A DNA stretch of 64,000 bases from Ursus arctos. Its lineage: Eukaryota; Chordata; Mammalia; Carnivora; Ursidae. The stretch spans positions 41,614,475-41,678,474 of the forward strand of contig NW_026622808.1 in assembly GCF_023065955.2 (NCBI RefSeq), given 5' to 3'. The notes beneath the pieces were generated by a model. That model saw only the letters and a list, made by a program, of their open reading frames with translations. It was not told the DNA's origin and searched no databases. Within the stretch, counting starts at the first letter, position 1. Each line of letters begins with the position of its first letter. Below are positions 34,063-45,515 of this stretch, one piece after another. The position numbers and the translations under genes were made by a program.

Positions 34063-34768
34063 AAATGGAACTTTGTGACTTGTTTATCTGACATAGTAAC
34101 AGCTTTCTCAGATCCAACCATCCCTTTTATGTATTACAAGATAACAAAAGGTTGTGTGATTTTAGGAAATTGAGCATATAAACAGGGATATTTGCAACAT
34201 ATCCGGTGAATATTAAGTGCCTACTTTTATCTGCTAGAGCTTGATGTGCAAAGGTAACCGACTTAAACACCCCAAACAGCTTGCATTCACGCGGTGCTAT
34301 TTTGCTAAGAATTTGCTGCATTCTGAAATGCAGGCCCGTTATAGTAATGTTCCATAAAACACAACCGAGGGTGAATAGCAGGGATGCCCTCTGATTTGGG
34401 AAGGCTAATTCTGTCCTCAATTCATTGCAGAGGAAAAGCTGTATTACAGATAAAACAAAACAGAATCCACATTGGGACGCCGCTCGTTCTTTCGGAGGCT
34501 GGTGGATGCACAGAAGGCTGCACAGGCCAGTGCGCATTCCTGAGCTCCTAACTGCTGGGGCTGGTTTCCCGCTGCCCCCGGTGCCCATTGTAACTACGCG
34601 CATTTACACTGGCCGCATTAATTCCTAAAAGAAAACTCAAAATCTATCTTGTTCACTTGCAGAACTCCAGTAGTCAATTCAAAGTCATGCTTTCAGAGAG
34701 GGAACTACGGAAAATAACGGGCAGACCAGACAACAGTTCACAAACGAATCTCTTTATGATTTTTAAGG
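34063..34768. other. Unique sequence with a 55-bp motif shared with 36980
   Basis: Positions 34339-34393 share strong similarity with 36980-37039. A 158-codon minus-strand frame (34127-34603) has no recognisable domain, and I do not call it a gene. Confidence 0.45.
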
Positions 34769-34779
34769 CTACACATCCG

Positions 34780-35829
34780 GTGGGAAAAAGACAGCCTCTT
34801 CAATAAATGGTGCTAGGAAAATTGGACAGCTACACGCAAAAGAATGAAACTTGTCCACTCTCTCACACCATACACAAAGATAAACTCCAAATGGATGAAA
34901 GACCGCGATGTGAGACAGGAATCCATCAAAATCCTAGAGGAGAGCATAGGTAGCAACCTCTACGACATCGGCCACAGCAACTTTTTTCATGACACATCTC
35001 CAAAGGCAAGAGAAACAAAAGAAAAAAATGAACTTGTGGGACTTCATCAAGATAAAAAGCTTCTGCACAGCCAAGGAAACAGTCAAAAAAACTAAGAGGC
35101 AGCCCATGGAATAGGAGAAGAAATTTGCAAACGACACTACAGATAAAAGACTGGTGTTCAAGATCTACAAAGAACTTTTCAAACTCAATACACAAGAAAC
35201 AAATAAATCAAAAAATGGGCAGAAGATATGAACAGACACTTTTCCAATGAAGACACACAAATGGCTAAAGACACATGAAAAAATGTTCAAAATCATCAGC
35301 CATCAGGGAAATTCAAATCAAAACCACACTAAGATACCACCTTTCACCAGTTAGAATGGCAAAAACAGACAAGGCAGGAAACAACAAATGTTGGAGAGGA
35401 TGTGGAGAAAGGGGATCCCTCCTACATTGTTGGTGGGAATGCAAGTTGGTACAGCCACTTTGGAAAACGGTGTGGAGTTCCCCTAAAAAGTTAAAAATTG
35501 AGCTACCCTATGATCCAGCCATTGCACTACTGGGTATTTACCTCAAAGATACAGATGTAGTGAGGAGAAGGGCCATATGCACCCCAATGTTCATAGCAGC
35601 ATTGTCCACAATAGCTAAATCATGGAAGGAGCCGAGGTGCCCTTCAACAGATGACTGGATCAAGAAGATGTGGTCCATATATACAATGGAATATTACTCA
35701 GGCATCAAAAAGAACAATTTCTCAACATTTGCTGCAACATGGACGGCACTGGAGGAGATAATGCTAAGCGAAATAAGTCAAGCAGAGAAAGACAATTATC
35801 ATATGGTTTCACTCATTTATGGAACATAA
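34780..35829 (+). pseudogene. L1 ORF2 C-terminal relic, frameshifted
   Basis: The frame holds for two pieces, about 34844-35095 and 35275-35829. Between them lie small insertions and deletions and an in-frame TAG where the intact copy has TGG (near 35110). The Cys-rich motif ([18 protein letters not shown]) survives. It carries no enzyme domain. Confidence 0.9.
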
Positions 35830-36027
35830 GAAATAGGAAGAGTGGTAGGAGAAGAAAGGGAAGAAGAAAGGGGGGGTAAACAGAAGGGGGATTAAACCAT
35901 GGGAGACTATGGACTCTGGGAAACAAACTGAGGGCTTCGGGGGGGGGATGGGATAGGCTGGTGATGGGTAGTATTGCATGGTGCACTGGGTGTTATACAC
36001 AAGTAATGAATCACAGAACTTTATATC

Positions 36028-36041
36028 AAAAAATAAAAATA

Positions 36042-36084
<43 letters not shown>

Positions 36085-36090
36085 AAAAAA
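36028..36090. repeat. (TAAA)n microsatellite in the L1 tail
   Basis: About 12 uninterrupted AAAT units grown from the L1 A-tail, potentially length-polymorphic. Confidence 0.95.
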
Positions 36091-36189
36091 CTACACATGG
36101 ACTGGACTGATAGTGAGTCACCCTGGCTCTTGGGGTGCATTTGCTCTATGTGCCCAGTGAAACTATGACAACCGGAGCACCGCAACCCA

Positions 36190-36390
36190 TCAGTTAACAT
36201 TTATCCAGCAATTCCTTCCATGCACTCACTTAATTCTCCCAGTAATCCTATCAGGTACAATTAGCATTCCCATTTCACAGGCCAGAAAGTAGCATGTGAA
36301 GAGGCCCAGAACTAGTAATGTGCAGACTGAAGTGAAGGCCAATTCCATCTGATTCCAGAGTTCGTGCTCTTACGGCTACACTGACTCTCC
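36190..36390 (-). repeat. MIR fragment
   Basis: Reversed MIR order: 'taattctcccagtaatccta', 'cccatttcacaggccagaaa', 'gattccagagttcgtgctct'. Confidence 0.75.
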
Positions 36391-36423
36391 AGATATTTTT
36401 CTATTTTTTAAGGTGCAGGTGTA

Positions 36424-36975
36424 TGAGGTGGCTAGGGCTGCCATAACAATATCACACACAGGATGTCTTAAATAATGGAAATTTATTTTCTCATGGTTCT
36501 GGGGACTCTAAGTCCAACACCAAGGTGTGGACAGGTTTGGTTTCTCTTGAGGCCCCTGTCGCTGGCTTGCAGGTGGTCCTCCCTCTGTATAAGCATCTCC
36601 CGGGGCTCCTTGTGTGTGTCCTAATCTCCTCTTTTTTTTCTTTTTTTAAATATTTTTTTAATTTATTTGAGAGAGACAGAGGGAGAGGGAGAACACAGAG
36701 GGAGAGTGAGACGGACAAGCAGACCCCCTGCTGAGCAGGGAACCCAATGCAGGACTCCATCCCAGGACCCGGGGATCATGACCTGAGACGCTTAACCGAC
36801 TGAGTCACCCAGGCGTCCTAATCTCCTTACAAGGATTGGATTAGGATTCACTCTACGGGCCATTTTAAATTTAATTACCCAGGTTTAAATGCCTATCTCT
36901 AGTCATTATCTGACATACTGAGGGTTAGGGATTCAATATGAATTTGGGGGGAAGAAACTGAACCCTTACATCACA
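36424..36975 (-). mobile_element. MLT1-type MaLR LTR, split by a SINE
   Basis: The left part resembles the reversed 3' end of MLT1 ('ggctagggctgccataacaa', 'ggaaatttattttctcatgg'). The right part (36828-36975) resembles the reversed 5' end ('gagggttagggattcaatat'). The SINE at 36631-36814 interrupts it. Confidence 0.78.
36631..36814 (-). mobile_element. CAN-SINE inserted in MLT1 LTR
   Basis: Reverse SINE with a perfect 13-bp duplication gtcctaatctcct at 36618-36630 and 36815-36827. The frames on both strands over it are SINE translations. Confidence 0.94.
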
Positions 36976-36979
36976 CACA

Positions 36980-37039
36980 TTATAGTAAAGTAATGTTCCA
37001 TAAAACACAGGAGTGAGTGAATAGCCTTGCTGCCCTCTG
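36980..37039. repeat. 55-bp motif similar to 34339-34393
   Basis: The shared blocks are 'aatgttccataaaacaca', 'gtgaatagc' and 'gccctctg' in the same order and orientation. It lies just beyond the MLT1 end. The family is not recognised. Confidence 0.6.
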
Positions 37040-37599
37040 GCTTCTGATGGCTTAATTATATAAGGCCTTATTTTGGATTTCCCATTATCAAAATGTTGTG
37101 AGAATGTGATGTTTAAACACTATGTTCATCACAGGAGCGAACAGCCTACTGGCAAATGTTCTCTGATTTTTTTTCATAATCATGTCCTCCGATGACATCA
37201 GCTGTGTTTGGGAGTCACCGGCACGATTCAGTTTGCTGTTTTAGAAGGAACTTCAAACTGTGGTATTTGAAAATGTGATCGTGAAACCCTAATTCTGCAT
37301 TAAAATTCCAATGTTGTCACGGCTTTGAGCAGAGCTGATTCTCATTGGTCTTTTAAAAATACGTTTAACTACTTCCTATTTTAAGAGCAGGTTTACGACA
37401 AAGGTAGTAATGCCCCACATACCTGCCCCCACACACGTGCAGCCTCCCTATTATGAACATCACTCATGGAGTGGGGCATTTGTTACCAAGGAGGAACCTA
37501 CGTGGTCACATCATGATCATCCCAAGTCCATAGTTTACCTAGGGTTTTCACTGTTGGTGTTGTACATTCTAGGGACTCGAATAAATGCAGAATGACATA
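37040..37599. other. Unique sequence, no gene seen
   Basis: Nothing recognised beyond a faint third occurrence of the 55-bp motif near 37121-37166. Confidence 0.4.
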
Positions 37600-37890
37600 T
37601 ATCCATCATTATAGGATTAATACAGAATATTCTCACTGCCCTAAAAATCCTCTGTGCTCTGCCTGTTCATCTCCTCCCCTACCCCGAGCAACCCATGGGT
37701 CTTTCCATTGTCACCACAGTTTTGCCTTTTCCAGAATGTCATATAGTCGGAATCATACAGTAGGTAGAATTTCCAGATTGGCCCCTTACACTTAGTCAAA
37801 TGAATTTAAGATTCTTCCATGTCTTTTCATGGCTTCCTAGCTCATTTCTTTTTAGCTCTGAGTGCTATTCCACTGTCTGGATGTACTTCT
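37600..37890 (-). mobile_element. Old L1M fragment
   Basis: Reversed old-L1 words: 'ttttccagaatgtcatatag', 'cttccatgtcttttcatggc', 'tagctcatttctttttagct'. Confidence 0.65.
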
Positions 37891-38232
37891 TCTTGCTTTC
37901 TGCTTCCACCCTAGAACTGAGCTGGGGAAGCTCCTTGACCCAGAGCACTCTAACAGTCTACATCTCTCCTAGATGGCACCTACATTTGCCCTTTAGATAC
38001 CCCCTTCCTGATCTCCTGCTATCTCACCCTATAGATAGAGGTCGATGCTTCCCAAATATTTCCATATATTTCATTACATATATATGTTCTTCCAAAATAC
38101 ACAATGTATTGATTTTGGGGGTATATGTTCAGTTTATTAAGGTGGCATTTTACTATAAATCTTGTTCTTATTCTTATCTTTTCTTCCCCCCTTATATTAT
38201 GGAGAACGCCTATCTAGATAGCTCTCCATCAT

Positions 38233-38702
38233 GTAGCTACTGAGCATTTAAAACGTGGGTAATGCAAATGAGAGACTGAATTCTTACTTGTAATTCAATT
38301 TAAAATTAAAAATTAGTATCTTATTCAATTATTAGAACACCTTTAAGTATTTTTGGAACACCTTGAGTATGCAAATCTATTCTTTCAGCTGTACATTTTA
38401 TGAAATCCAAACGCAGAAATAAGGGTCAAGTACTTCCAATGAAAATTTAGCGTCTGATTGAGATATGCTGTGTCAAGTATGCACCCAATTTTGAACACTT
38501 AGTACATGAAAGGAATGTAAAATATCTCAACAATTTGTATACGAATATGTCGAAGTGATAATACTTCGGATCTACTGGCTTGAATAAAATAGAATAGCAA
38601 AATTAATTTCACTTATTTCATTGTACTTTTTTAATGCAGCTACCAACAAACTTGAAATAACCGTGTGTGCAACTCACATTAAACTTCTGCCAGACGGTGC
38701 TG
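38233..38702 (-). mobile_element. MER33-like hAT DNA transposon fossil
   Basis: The start 'gtagctactgagcatttaaa' and the end 'cttctgccagacggtgctg' are degenerate versions of the family ends. The interior 'tttcacttatttcattgtac' matches the copy at 63667. No coding capacity; the family name is from memory. Confidence 0.65.
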
Positions 38703-38719
38703 CTCGAGGTTTTAATTTC

Positions 38720-39345
38720 CCTGACTACTACATGGTATTTTATCACAAGCATACACACCAAACTTTTCTTTTTCTATTATCAAGAGGCAGATAGGTTTCT
38801 AATTCTTTGCCCTACCAAACAACCTCAAAATTCCTGTTCCCACGCATCTTCACTGATACTTATTATTACCTGGCTTTCTAATCTTTTTTAACCAACCTAA
38901 TGGGGGTAATGTCTCTCATCTTAAGAGTAATGTCTCTGAACACTAAAAAGACTGAACATCTCTTTCAAAAAAAAATTAGTCATTCAAATTTCTCCTTCTT
39001 TAAAATGCCCATTTATATCCTTTGCCCACTTAAACTTCTCTTCACTAGGAAGCAGAAATAAAGAGTGTATCTACAACATAAATATTTGGTCAGCTATTAC
39101 AAATATTTTCAGTATTTTCTCTTGGATTCTCCTCTGTTAATTTTTCTATGGCTTTCTTCATTGAACACAAATCTTTAATTATGATTTAAATTCCTCAAGT
39201 TTCACTTTTATTACTTTAAGAAATTTTACTCCCTGCATGAAATTATAAAGAAATTTCACAAATTTTTCTCTCATGGTTTCATAGTTTCACCTTTCAAATT
39301 CGGATCTTTTGTCCACCGTGGATTTCTATAGCACTTAGAGTAGAT
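38720..39345 (-). mobile_element. Old L1M/L1ME fragment
   Basis: T-rich sequence in reversed L1 order. Blocks include 'atatcctttgcccacttaaa', 'ggtcagctattacaaatatt' and 'ggatcttttgtccaccgtgg'. No frame survives. Confidence 0.65.
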
Positions 39346-39804
39346 GATTCTCAACCATTCTGGCTGGAGTCAGGTACCTCCCCGTTCAAGAACTGATCAA
39401 AACTCTAGACTCTTTCACTGGAAGGAAACACGTGCATATAACACTGTGCACATAATTGCAGAGAGTTCTCAGACCTCCTACTCCAAGTCTTTCCCATGGT
39501 CCGTGAAATCCAGGCTAAAGATCCCTAAGTCTTATGGACTCCACCACCTATTCTAATATTTCACTGTAATTTCCATAGCCTTGCTCACCCTCTGTTCACC
39601 CTTGTTCACCCTCAGTTATCTCACGCTCTCAACTAATTTACAGGGTCCTTAAGGACAGAGAACTTGATTCAAATGTCTCCAAAATTTTTCATAGTACCTG
39701 ACAGCAAGGAGTGCTCATTAAATAAACCCCTTAGCAACTGATAGCTCAGAAATTAGATTCAGAAGACTGTACTTACTGACCCAAGGGTTACTCTAAAGAG
39801 GCAA
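39346..39804. other. Unique sequence; weak L2/MIR-like end near 39640-39730
   Basis: The segment ending 'gtgctcattaaataaac' looks like a worn L2 or MIR 3' end. The rest is unrecognised. Confidence 0.4.
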
Positions 39805-39990
39805 CACAGCTCATTCACCCACTCAACTGGCATTCACAGAGCTTGTCCATTGTTCCAGGCCCTGGGCTAGAGGCCAGAAAATAAACAAGGAAAAAGATAT
39901 AGTTTGTGCTCTCAGAGGGTTCCTAGTCCTTGGGGAAGACAGAGGAGAAGCAACTGTAACAGGTGGCATAAACGCTCTGCCAGAGGAAGG
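39805..39990 (-). repeat. L2 3' end fragment
   Basis: 'ttcacccactcaactggcat', 'ttccaggccctgggctagag' and 'agaaaataaacaaggaaaaa' follow the reversed L2 order. Confidence 0.55.
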
Positions 39991-40544
39991 AGAGGGAGCT
40001 GTGGGACTGCAGAGAAGGGAGCACCTAATGGGGCTTCTGAGGGAAAGAAAGGGTGGGTTTCTCAGTGGGAGCTGCACTTAGGCAGAGACCCAGAAGATGA
40101 GGAGAAGGCAGGAACCTCACCTCAGAGTAGTAGGAAGGAAAAGAGGGTCTCCTGGAAACGACCCTGTGGTTAATACATGAACCAGGGAGAACGTTCCTGC
40201 TGCTCCTTCCGGAACTCCTAAAAGTAGCAGGTGAGACACTCCACAAGGCAACTGAGAAGACTGATGTTCACACGTGCAGGTCAGATGGTACTGGTGCCCA
40301 CTGACAGGACTGCCAGATAAAATACAGGACACCCAGTTAGCTTTAAATCTCATTAGCAGCAAAGAATTTGGGGTTTGTTTGTTTTGTTTTTCTTAGTATA
40401 AGTATGCCCCATGCAGTATTTGGGCCATACTGGTACAAACAGAGCCCATGTTGTTTATCAGAGAGTCAACTTTAAGTAGGCGCCCTATGATTTTATTTGT
40501 TAAATCTGCCTGCCCCACACTCTTAAATTTGCACTTAATATACA
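39991..40544. other. Unique sequence, no gene seen
   Basis: Nothing recognised. Confidence 0.45.
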
Positions 40545-41010
40545 ATCCTCACATGATCTGGCTCCTCTCCCCATTTCCCATCTCGACTTAGTCCACCAAT
40601 GCTCCAGGCACAAGGGGCACTTCTGGAAGCATGAGAACGTGCCAAACTCCCCCGCACCTCAGAACCTTGGTTGTGGCGTGTGCTCTGTTTGGAATGCTTT
40701 TCCCCTTTGCTCTGAGCCTGGTTGGTTCCTCCTCCACTTTCAGCTACAGTTCTATCACCTGGCCCTAACGAGATGATGTCTCATGTGCCCTAACCACAAA
40801 ATCTAATGTTGGCTATCCCAATAATTTCCTTCCCTTTAGATACATATACGTGCCAATCTGCAACAATTATTATTGTTTCTTACTTGTCCGACTGCCTCCC
40901 TCACCCTACTGTCAAGGACTTCTGCCTTTCGTACCTTTGTATCCCAAGCACTTAGCAACCTGCCTGTCACATACAAGGCACCCAACAAGTCCTTATCGAA
41001 GAAGAAACTA
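40545..41010 (+). repeat. L2 LINE fragment
   Basis: Characteristic L2 3' order: 'tctgtttggaatgcttttcc', 'ttcctcctccactttcagct', 'tactgtcaaggacttctgcc', 'cacatacaaggcacccaaca'. Confidence 0.72.
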
Positions 41011-43289
41011 CTTAGGTTGGCATTCTCCTCGGTGTTTCTGAATCCTGTGTTTTGTCTGTACGTGTTACTACTCATCAGCATGTGTGCTGGTCAAGGCAAA
41101 GCACACTGCCTGCACAGACAAAGCTCCACGTGTATTCGAAGAAAGATGGAGACTACACGGATGGAAGAATGGTCAAGAATCTACCGATGTTAAAGCCTTA
41201 GGGAAAAATCTCCCAACGCATGTAAAAAGTTGGAGAAAACAGGTCAATGATTTGATGACACTTCCCACTTTTTTTTTTTTTTTCCTTTCCCATCTGTCAC
41301 ACCTAAGTCATAGTTCTGTTACCTTGGCTGTGCCTACTCAGCCGTCTTCATCTCTTATGACTTTGGCTCCACCACTTCCCACCTTCAAACAGCCTTTTCC
41401 CGATATAAACTTGCATGATGCTCACAGGGCAAAAATCACCCAAATATTAAATACAGAAGAAATGTTTTCTTAAAAAAACAGACACATGTATGCATACATA
41501 CACAAGTAAGTATTCCCTTTCAACACAAGTGTTACTATAAATATATCCACAGCTCTAATCCAATTAGGCATTTTATACATGTGAATCAGAAATGATGTAC
41601 ACTATATTCTTCAAAGGGATCATCCTGAGGAAAAAAAATACCACCCACATACATTTATTAAAAGAAAAACAAATGTAATGATTTTGTTCAATCACTGAAA
41701 AACGTTATAAATATGAGCTATTATTACACATAGCAAAATCAGTTTAACTTGATAATAACTCCACATATGACTTACTTAGCTTTTTAATCATAAAATTTAC
41801 AAAAGTTTTGGATCAGATTCAAATTTCTTTTTGAACCAAATGACAAGTTTGCAAACAATTATTGGGAAGAAATAGGAACAGATGAAAGCAAAAGAAAGGA
41901 GAAAGGTTATGTAGTGCGAAATCATGTTAAATTACAAACGTACAGCAAATTCTAACATAGAACCTGGAAAACACTTTCTATTTGTATGAGATAAATGAAA
42001 GTGCCAAGGTCAGATCGGGGTGGGGGGGACAAGGATTCTTCAGACAAATAAATGGCAGAACCCATGTAAACGCATCCTCGGTTCCTGTCACCAATGGAAC
42101 GATGCTGTTCTGAGCTACGGACCCCGCACCCAGCCGACGCTTCTCAATGAGCCTCCTGGTTTTTAAACTAGTGGGAACTCCATCAGAATGATGGAACTAG
42201 GAAGTCCATTCGGTACCTTGGCAACTGTACATTATTTTCACTAAAGATAATACTGAGAAACAGCAAGGCTTCTGCCTGATCTGTTGACCCATAATACCAA
42301 CAACAGCCTGAATCGAGTAGATGCTATGCGCCGGGAGCTTGCCGAGCACAGGACAAGAGTCCGCAAGTGCTACCTTGTCTCCTTTGTTGTTGTGATGGTG
42401 GCAGTGGTAGTTATTTATGCCTTCAATCTCTTTACACACTATGGCATTACGTGAAAATTTTTAAATCCCTTCCTTCGCCTACCCACGATGATGACATTTC
42501 ACCACCTGTCACTGCTGAGAAATGCATGAAAGAAAGAAAGAAAGAAACAAACAAACCGATGAAGGGAGAATGGATGCCTTTGCTGCCTGTTCCAAATTCC
42601 CACTGCAGGTATCACCTGCACGTGTATGCGCACATGTGTGTTTCCTTGACCGGAGGGGACGGTTGCCCCACACAAGGAGGAAATAAAAAATACCCTGTCA
42701 CAATACGATTCTCTACCCAAGTAGAAAAGAAGTGATGACCCCCATTCCAGAGTACAGCCTTCTATGCGTGTGCCATGCCTGAAACACTTTTCTCACGCGA
42801 GGAGAGAGGTACCGTTGACTATTCGCGTCTTTTCTCTCCTCTTGACACTAAGACGCTCCAACGCGCGGTTGGGGTTTTTCGGAAGGGACTACACTGTCAG
42901 CTCCAGCTTGCAGCACAGAGAAGTGACATCTTGAGTGGGCCCCTCCTTGTCACTTTCCCCCATACTTTGGCACACACAAAAATGCCTGTCAAACACCATC
43001 CGACATACGTGGCTTCAAGGAAAAGAAAAAAAAAAAAAACACTTTACTATGAAACACTCCAACTAGAAAAGGCAAAGAGATGCCAACTGACAAATGCACA
43101 GTGATAGGCTTTCTTCTTCCTTCTAATTCTCAGATTTATTCCTCAGGTTGCCGGCCAATTTCTGTGTCATAAAGATGGTGGTGTACAGCGCTCCAAGGCT
43201 TTAGCATTTCTACCAAGAAACATTATACCACAATCTAGGAGAGGAAAACCGAGGGAAAACCAACATTTTCTGGGCAATGGCTACAAGGC
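41011..43289. other. Unique sequence; a CpG-bearing stretch near 42060-42460
   Basis: A T run lies at about 41270-41283, a GAAA run at about 42531-42548 and an A run at 43026-43039. A plus-strand frame from about 42256 to a TGA at 42453 encodes a basic stretch followed by a hydrophobic segment, but it is partly driven by GTT/GTG repetition and has no start codon or good splice acceptor. I do not call a gene. Confidence 0.4.
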
Positions 43290-43525
43290 AAACACGGTGC
43301 AAACATTTAGGAAAAGTTCTTTAATTTTATTTAAGCGAGGGGACCAACACGTTGAAGAAGCAGGCTTATCATTATCTTACAGGGAAGCAAACGTCAGCCC
43401 AGAGAGGTTAAACAACTGGCCAAAAGCCACAGAGCTAGCAATTAGAGAAGCGGGAAGTGGAACTCAGATCTGATTCCAAAGGTTACGCTCACTCCCACGC
43501 ACCACCAGCCCTCCCTGGGCAACTG
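43290..43525 (-). repeat. MIR fragment
   Basis: Reversed MIR: 'cagagaggttaaacaactgg', 'caaaagccacagagctagca', 'gaactcagatctgattccaa'. Confidence 0.75.
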
Positions 43526-44799
43526 TGGAGATGCTGAACAAGGGCTCCTGAGGACTCAGTAAGTACTCAAGTCAGCTGGCCAACATGGATACATTGGATA
43601 ATGTTCAAATACTTAATAAGAAACACCAGCTGTCAGGTGTGGAAAGAGCTGCTCCAGGCGCAACCAAATCACATGCATGTCCTCGAAAAACAACTTGCAA
43701 CCAGCCCCCTTTTTCAGGACGCTATCTGCGAACACATCTCCGTAAGGGCCAAGGGCGTCACGCAGTTCCCCCAGGCAGGGCTTCCCGAGGCAGTGTGGCG
43801 TGGAGGGTCAGCGCACGCCACTTCTGCTTGACTTCTTCCAGTTCACCTTGGCTGTAACTCTTCTGAGACACAGAGCACAAACTCTGCCGTGGACTTCGCC
43901 CAGAAATGTTGGAGTTGATTACAAAGACCAGGCTGCTTTTGGTTCTATTGCTGTCGATGTATTTGGAACTAAAAGATTTTCTGCCTGAAAGTAACCATTT
44001 ACTATACTGAGGTTGGGAGAGGAGAGGAGGATAGGGTGCTGTTGTTGTTTTCCTATTCCCACCACCCCATCCCAATTCTATTATTTGCAAGAAGTTCTTT
44101 AACAGAAACTCTTCCGCGCCCCTTATGCTGCTGCACGTTTCAATGTGACCGCACAACCAGCAGCTGGACTGTGCGCATGCGCTTCTGAGACGAGGGCATT
44201 GACAGAGGATGGTGTGTGTTTCGCGGGGTGGTTCTGCCAACCACCTCCCTTGCCAGCTGCTGAAATGATGCCACCGCAGTCTCAGTGTCGTGCAGATTGT
44301 ACACCCTGATACCAGGAAAGCAGAAGCATTTCTCAAAGAGTCTTTGCTGGCTTGGCAGGAATACAGAAATTGCTTTTTATCAAAATGAAAAACATTTTCT
44401 TTCCCTCATGGGAAATAGCAAAAACAGTCTGAAAGAGGAGTAGAGACTTTTTATCTTGGAAAAGGTGTTTTCAGCATGGTAGACAGAGAGGCATGCTTTC
44501 CTTGCTCTCTTGAGATCAACCCGATTCGTGACGCCAGCCACCCCCAGGTCACGCAACAGATACAAGGAGCGCTGAGTCTTAGGGGCCATTCTTCCTGCTC
44601 GGAAGATCTTGCCATTTCTGCCTGACCGTTCTCAAATCCACATCCTGGACACACAAGCATCCTTTTTTTTTTTTTTTTTTTTTCCTTTCCTACACTACAC
44701 AAACAAAATTCCCCCCAAACACCCACTATTATGCACTTTTTCATTCTTGTCATGGGTAGGGGTTTCCGGGAGTGGAGGAATGGGTAACAATGTGGAATT
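43526..44799. other. Unique sequence, no gene recognised
   Basis: Locally GC- and CpG-richer near 43700-44330. The longest frame is minus-strand, 192 codons (43758-44336), with no recognisable domain, signal peptide or family motif. A T run lies at 44662-44684. Confidence 0.4.
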
Positions 44800-45010
44800 A
44801 ATTTTCTGAACACTTACTATGTGCCAGGCCAGGCATATCCTATGCATTATTCTACATAGACCTCATGACAAACCTTTAACAGCACCATTACATCCATATG
44901 GCAGATGACAAAGAGGAGGTCTAAGGGAGTTAACTAAAAATGCCAAAGGACATACTTCAATTAAGTGGAGTGCTACAAGGATCTGGAGTACAATCTCTGC
45001 CGGATCTTTT
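44800..45010 (-). repeat. MIR fragment
   Basis: 'cacttactatgtgccaggcc' at the start, then 'gcagatgacaaagaggaggt', as in reversed MIR. Confidence 0.72.
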
Positions 45011-45094
45011 GCTCTTGAGCCTTCCCAGGTGACCAAGAGGCATTGCCACCATACCTTTCCTGCCCTAGAAAGCCTAGTGGAAATGCTTTTCCTT

Positions 45095-45515
45095 GAATAA
45101 ACAACATGTGGTGTATGTATACCATGGAATATTATTCAGCTTTAAAAAAGAATCAAATTCTGATACATGCTACAACATAGGACCTTGAACACATTATGCT
45201 AAGTCAAATAAGCCAGACACAAAAGGACAAATATAGTAGGGTTCCACTTCCAGTGGGATACTGAGAATAAATTCACAGACACAGAAAGTACCGCAGAAGT
45301 TACCAGTGGCTACAGGGAAGAGGGAACAGGGAATTACTGTTAAATGGGTACACAATTTCTGTTGAGGATGATGAAAAAGTTCTGGAAATGGATAGCAGTG
45401 ATAGTTGCACAACAGTATGAATATACTCAGTGCCAATGAACGGTACATTTAAAAATGATTAAAATGGTAACTTTTATGTTATGTATATTTTACCACCATA
45501 TAAACAATATTTCCC
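45095..45515 (+). mobile_element. L1M 3' end (ORF2 tail plus 3' UTR)
   Basis: 'ccatggaatattattcagct' and 'attatgctaagtcaaataag' correspond to the ORF2 C-terminus. The 3' UTR ends 'aacttttatgttatgtatat'. No frame is left. Confidence 0.8.

Larger units (their letters stand above)
34777..36090 (+). mobile_element. 5'-truncated L1 with (AAAT)n tail
   Basis: It matches the large L1 from about 10286 to its 3' end, with indels. The tail has become (TAAA)n at about 36028-36090. An 8-bp duplication ctacacat lies at 34769-34776 and 36091-36098. Scattered substitutions and indels make it older than the copies at 6799 and 27604. Confidence 0.92.

Noticed and set aside
34127..34603. 158-codon minus-strand frame
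   Set aside because: No recognisable family; composition and the lack of any flanking gene structure suggest chance.
43758..44336. 192-codon minus-strand frame
   Set aside because: No domain, repeat or motif is recognisable, there is no splice or promoter context, and codon use looks arbitrary in a GC-richer patch.
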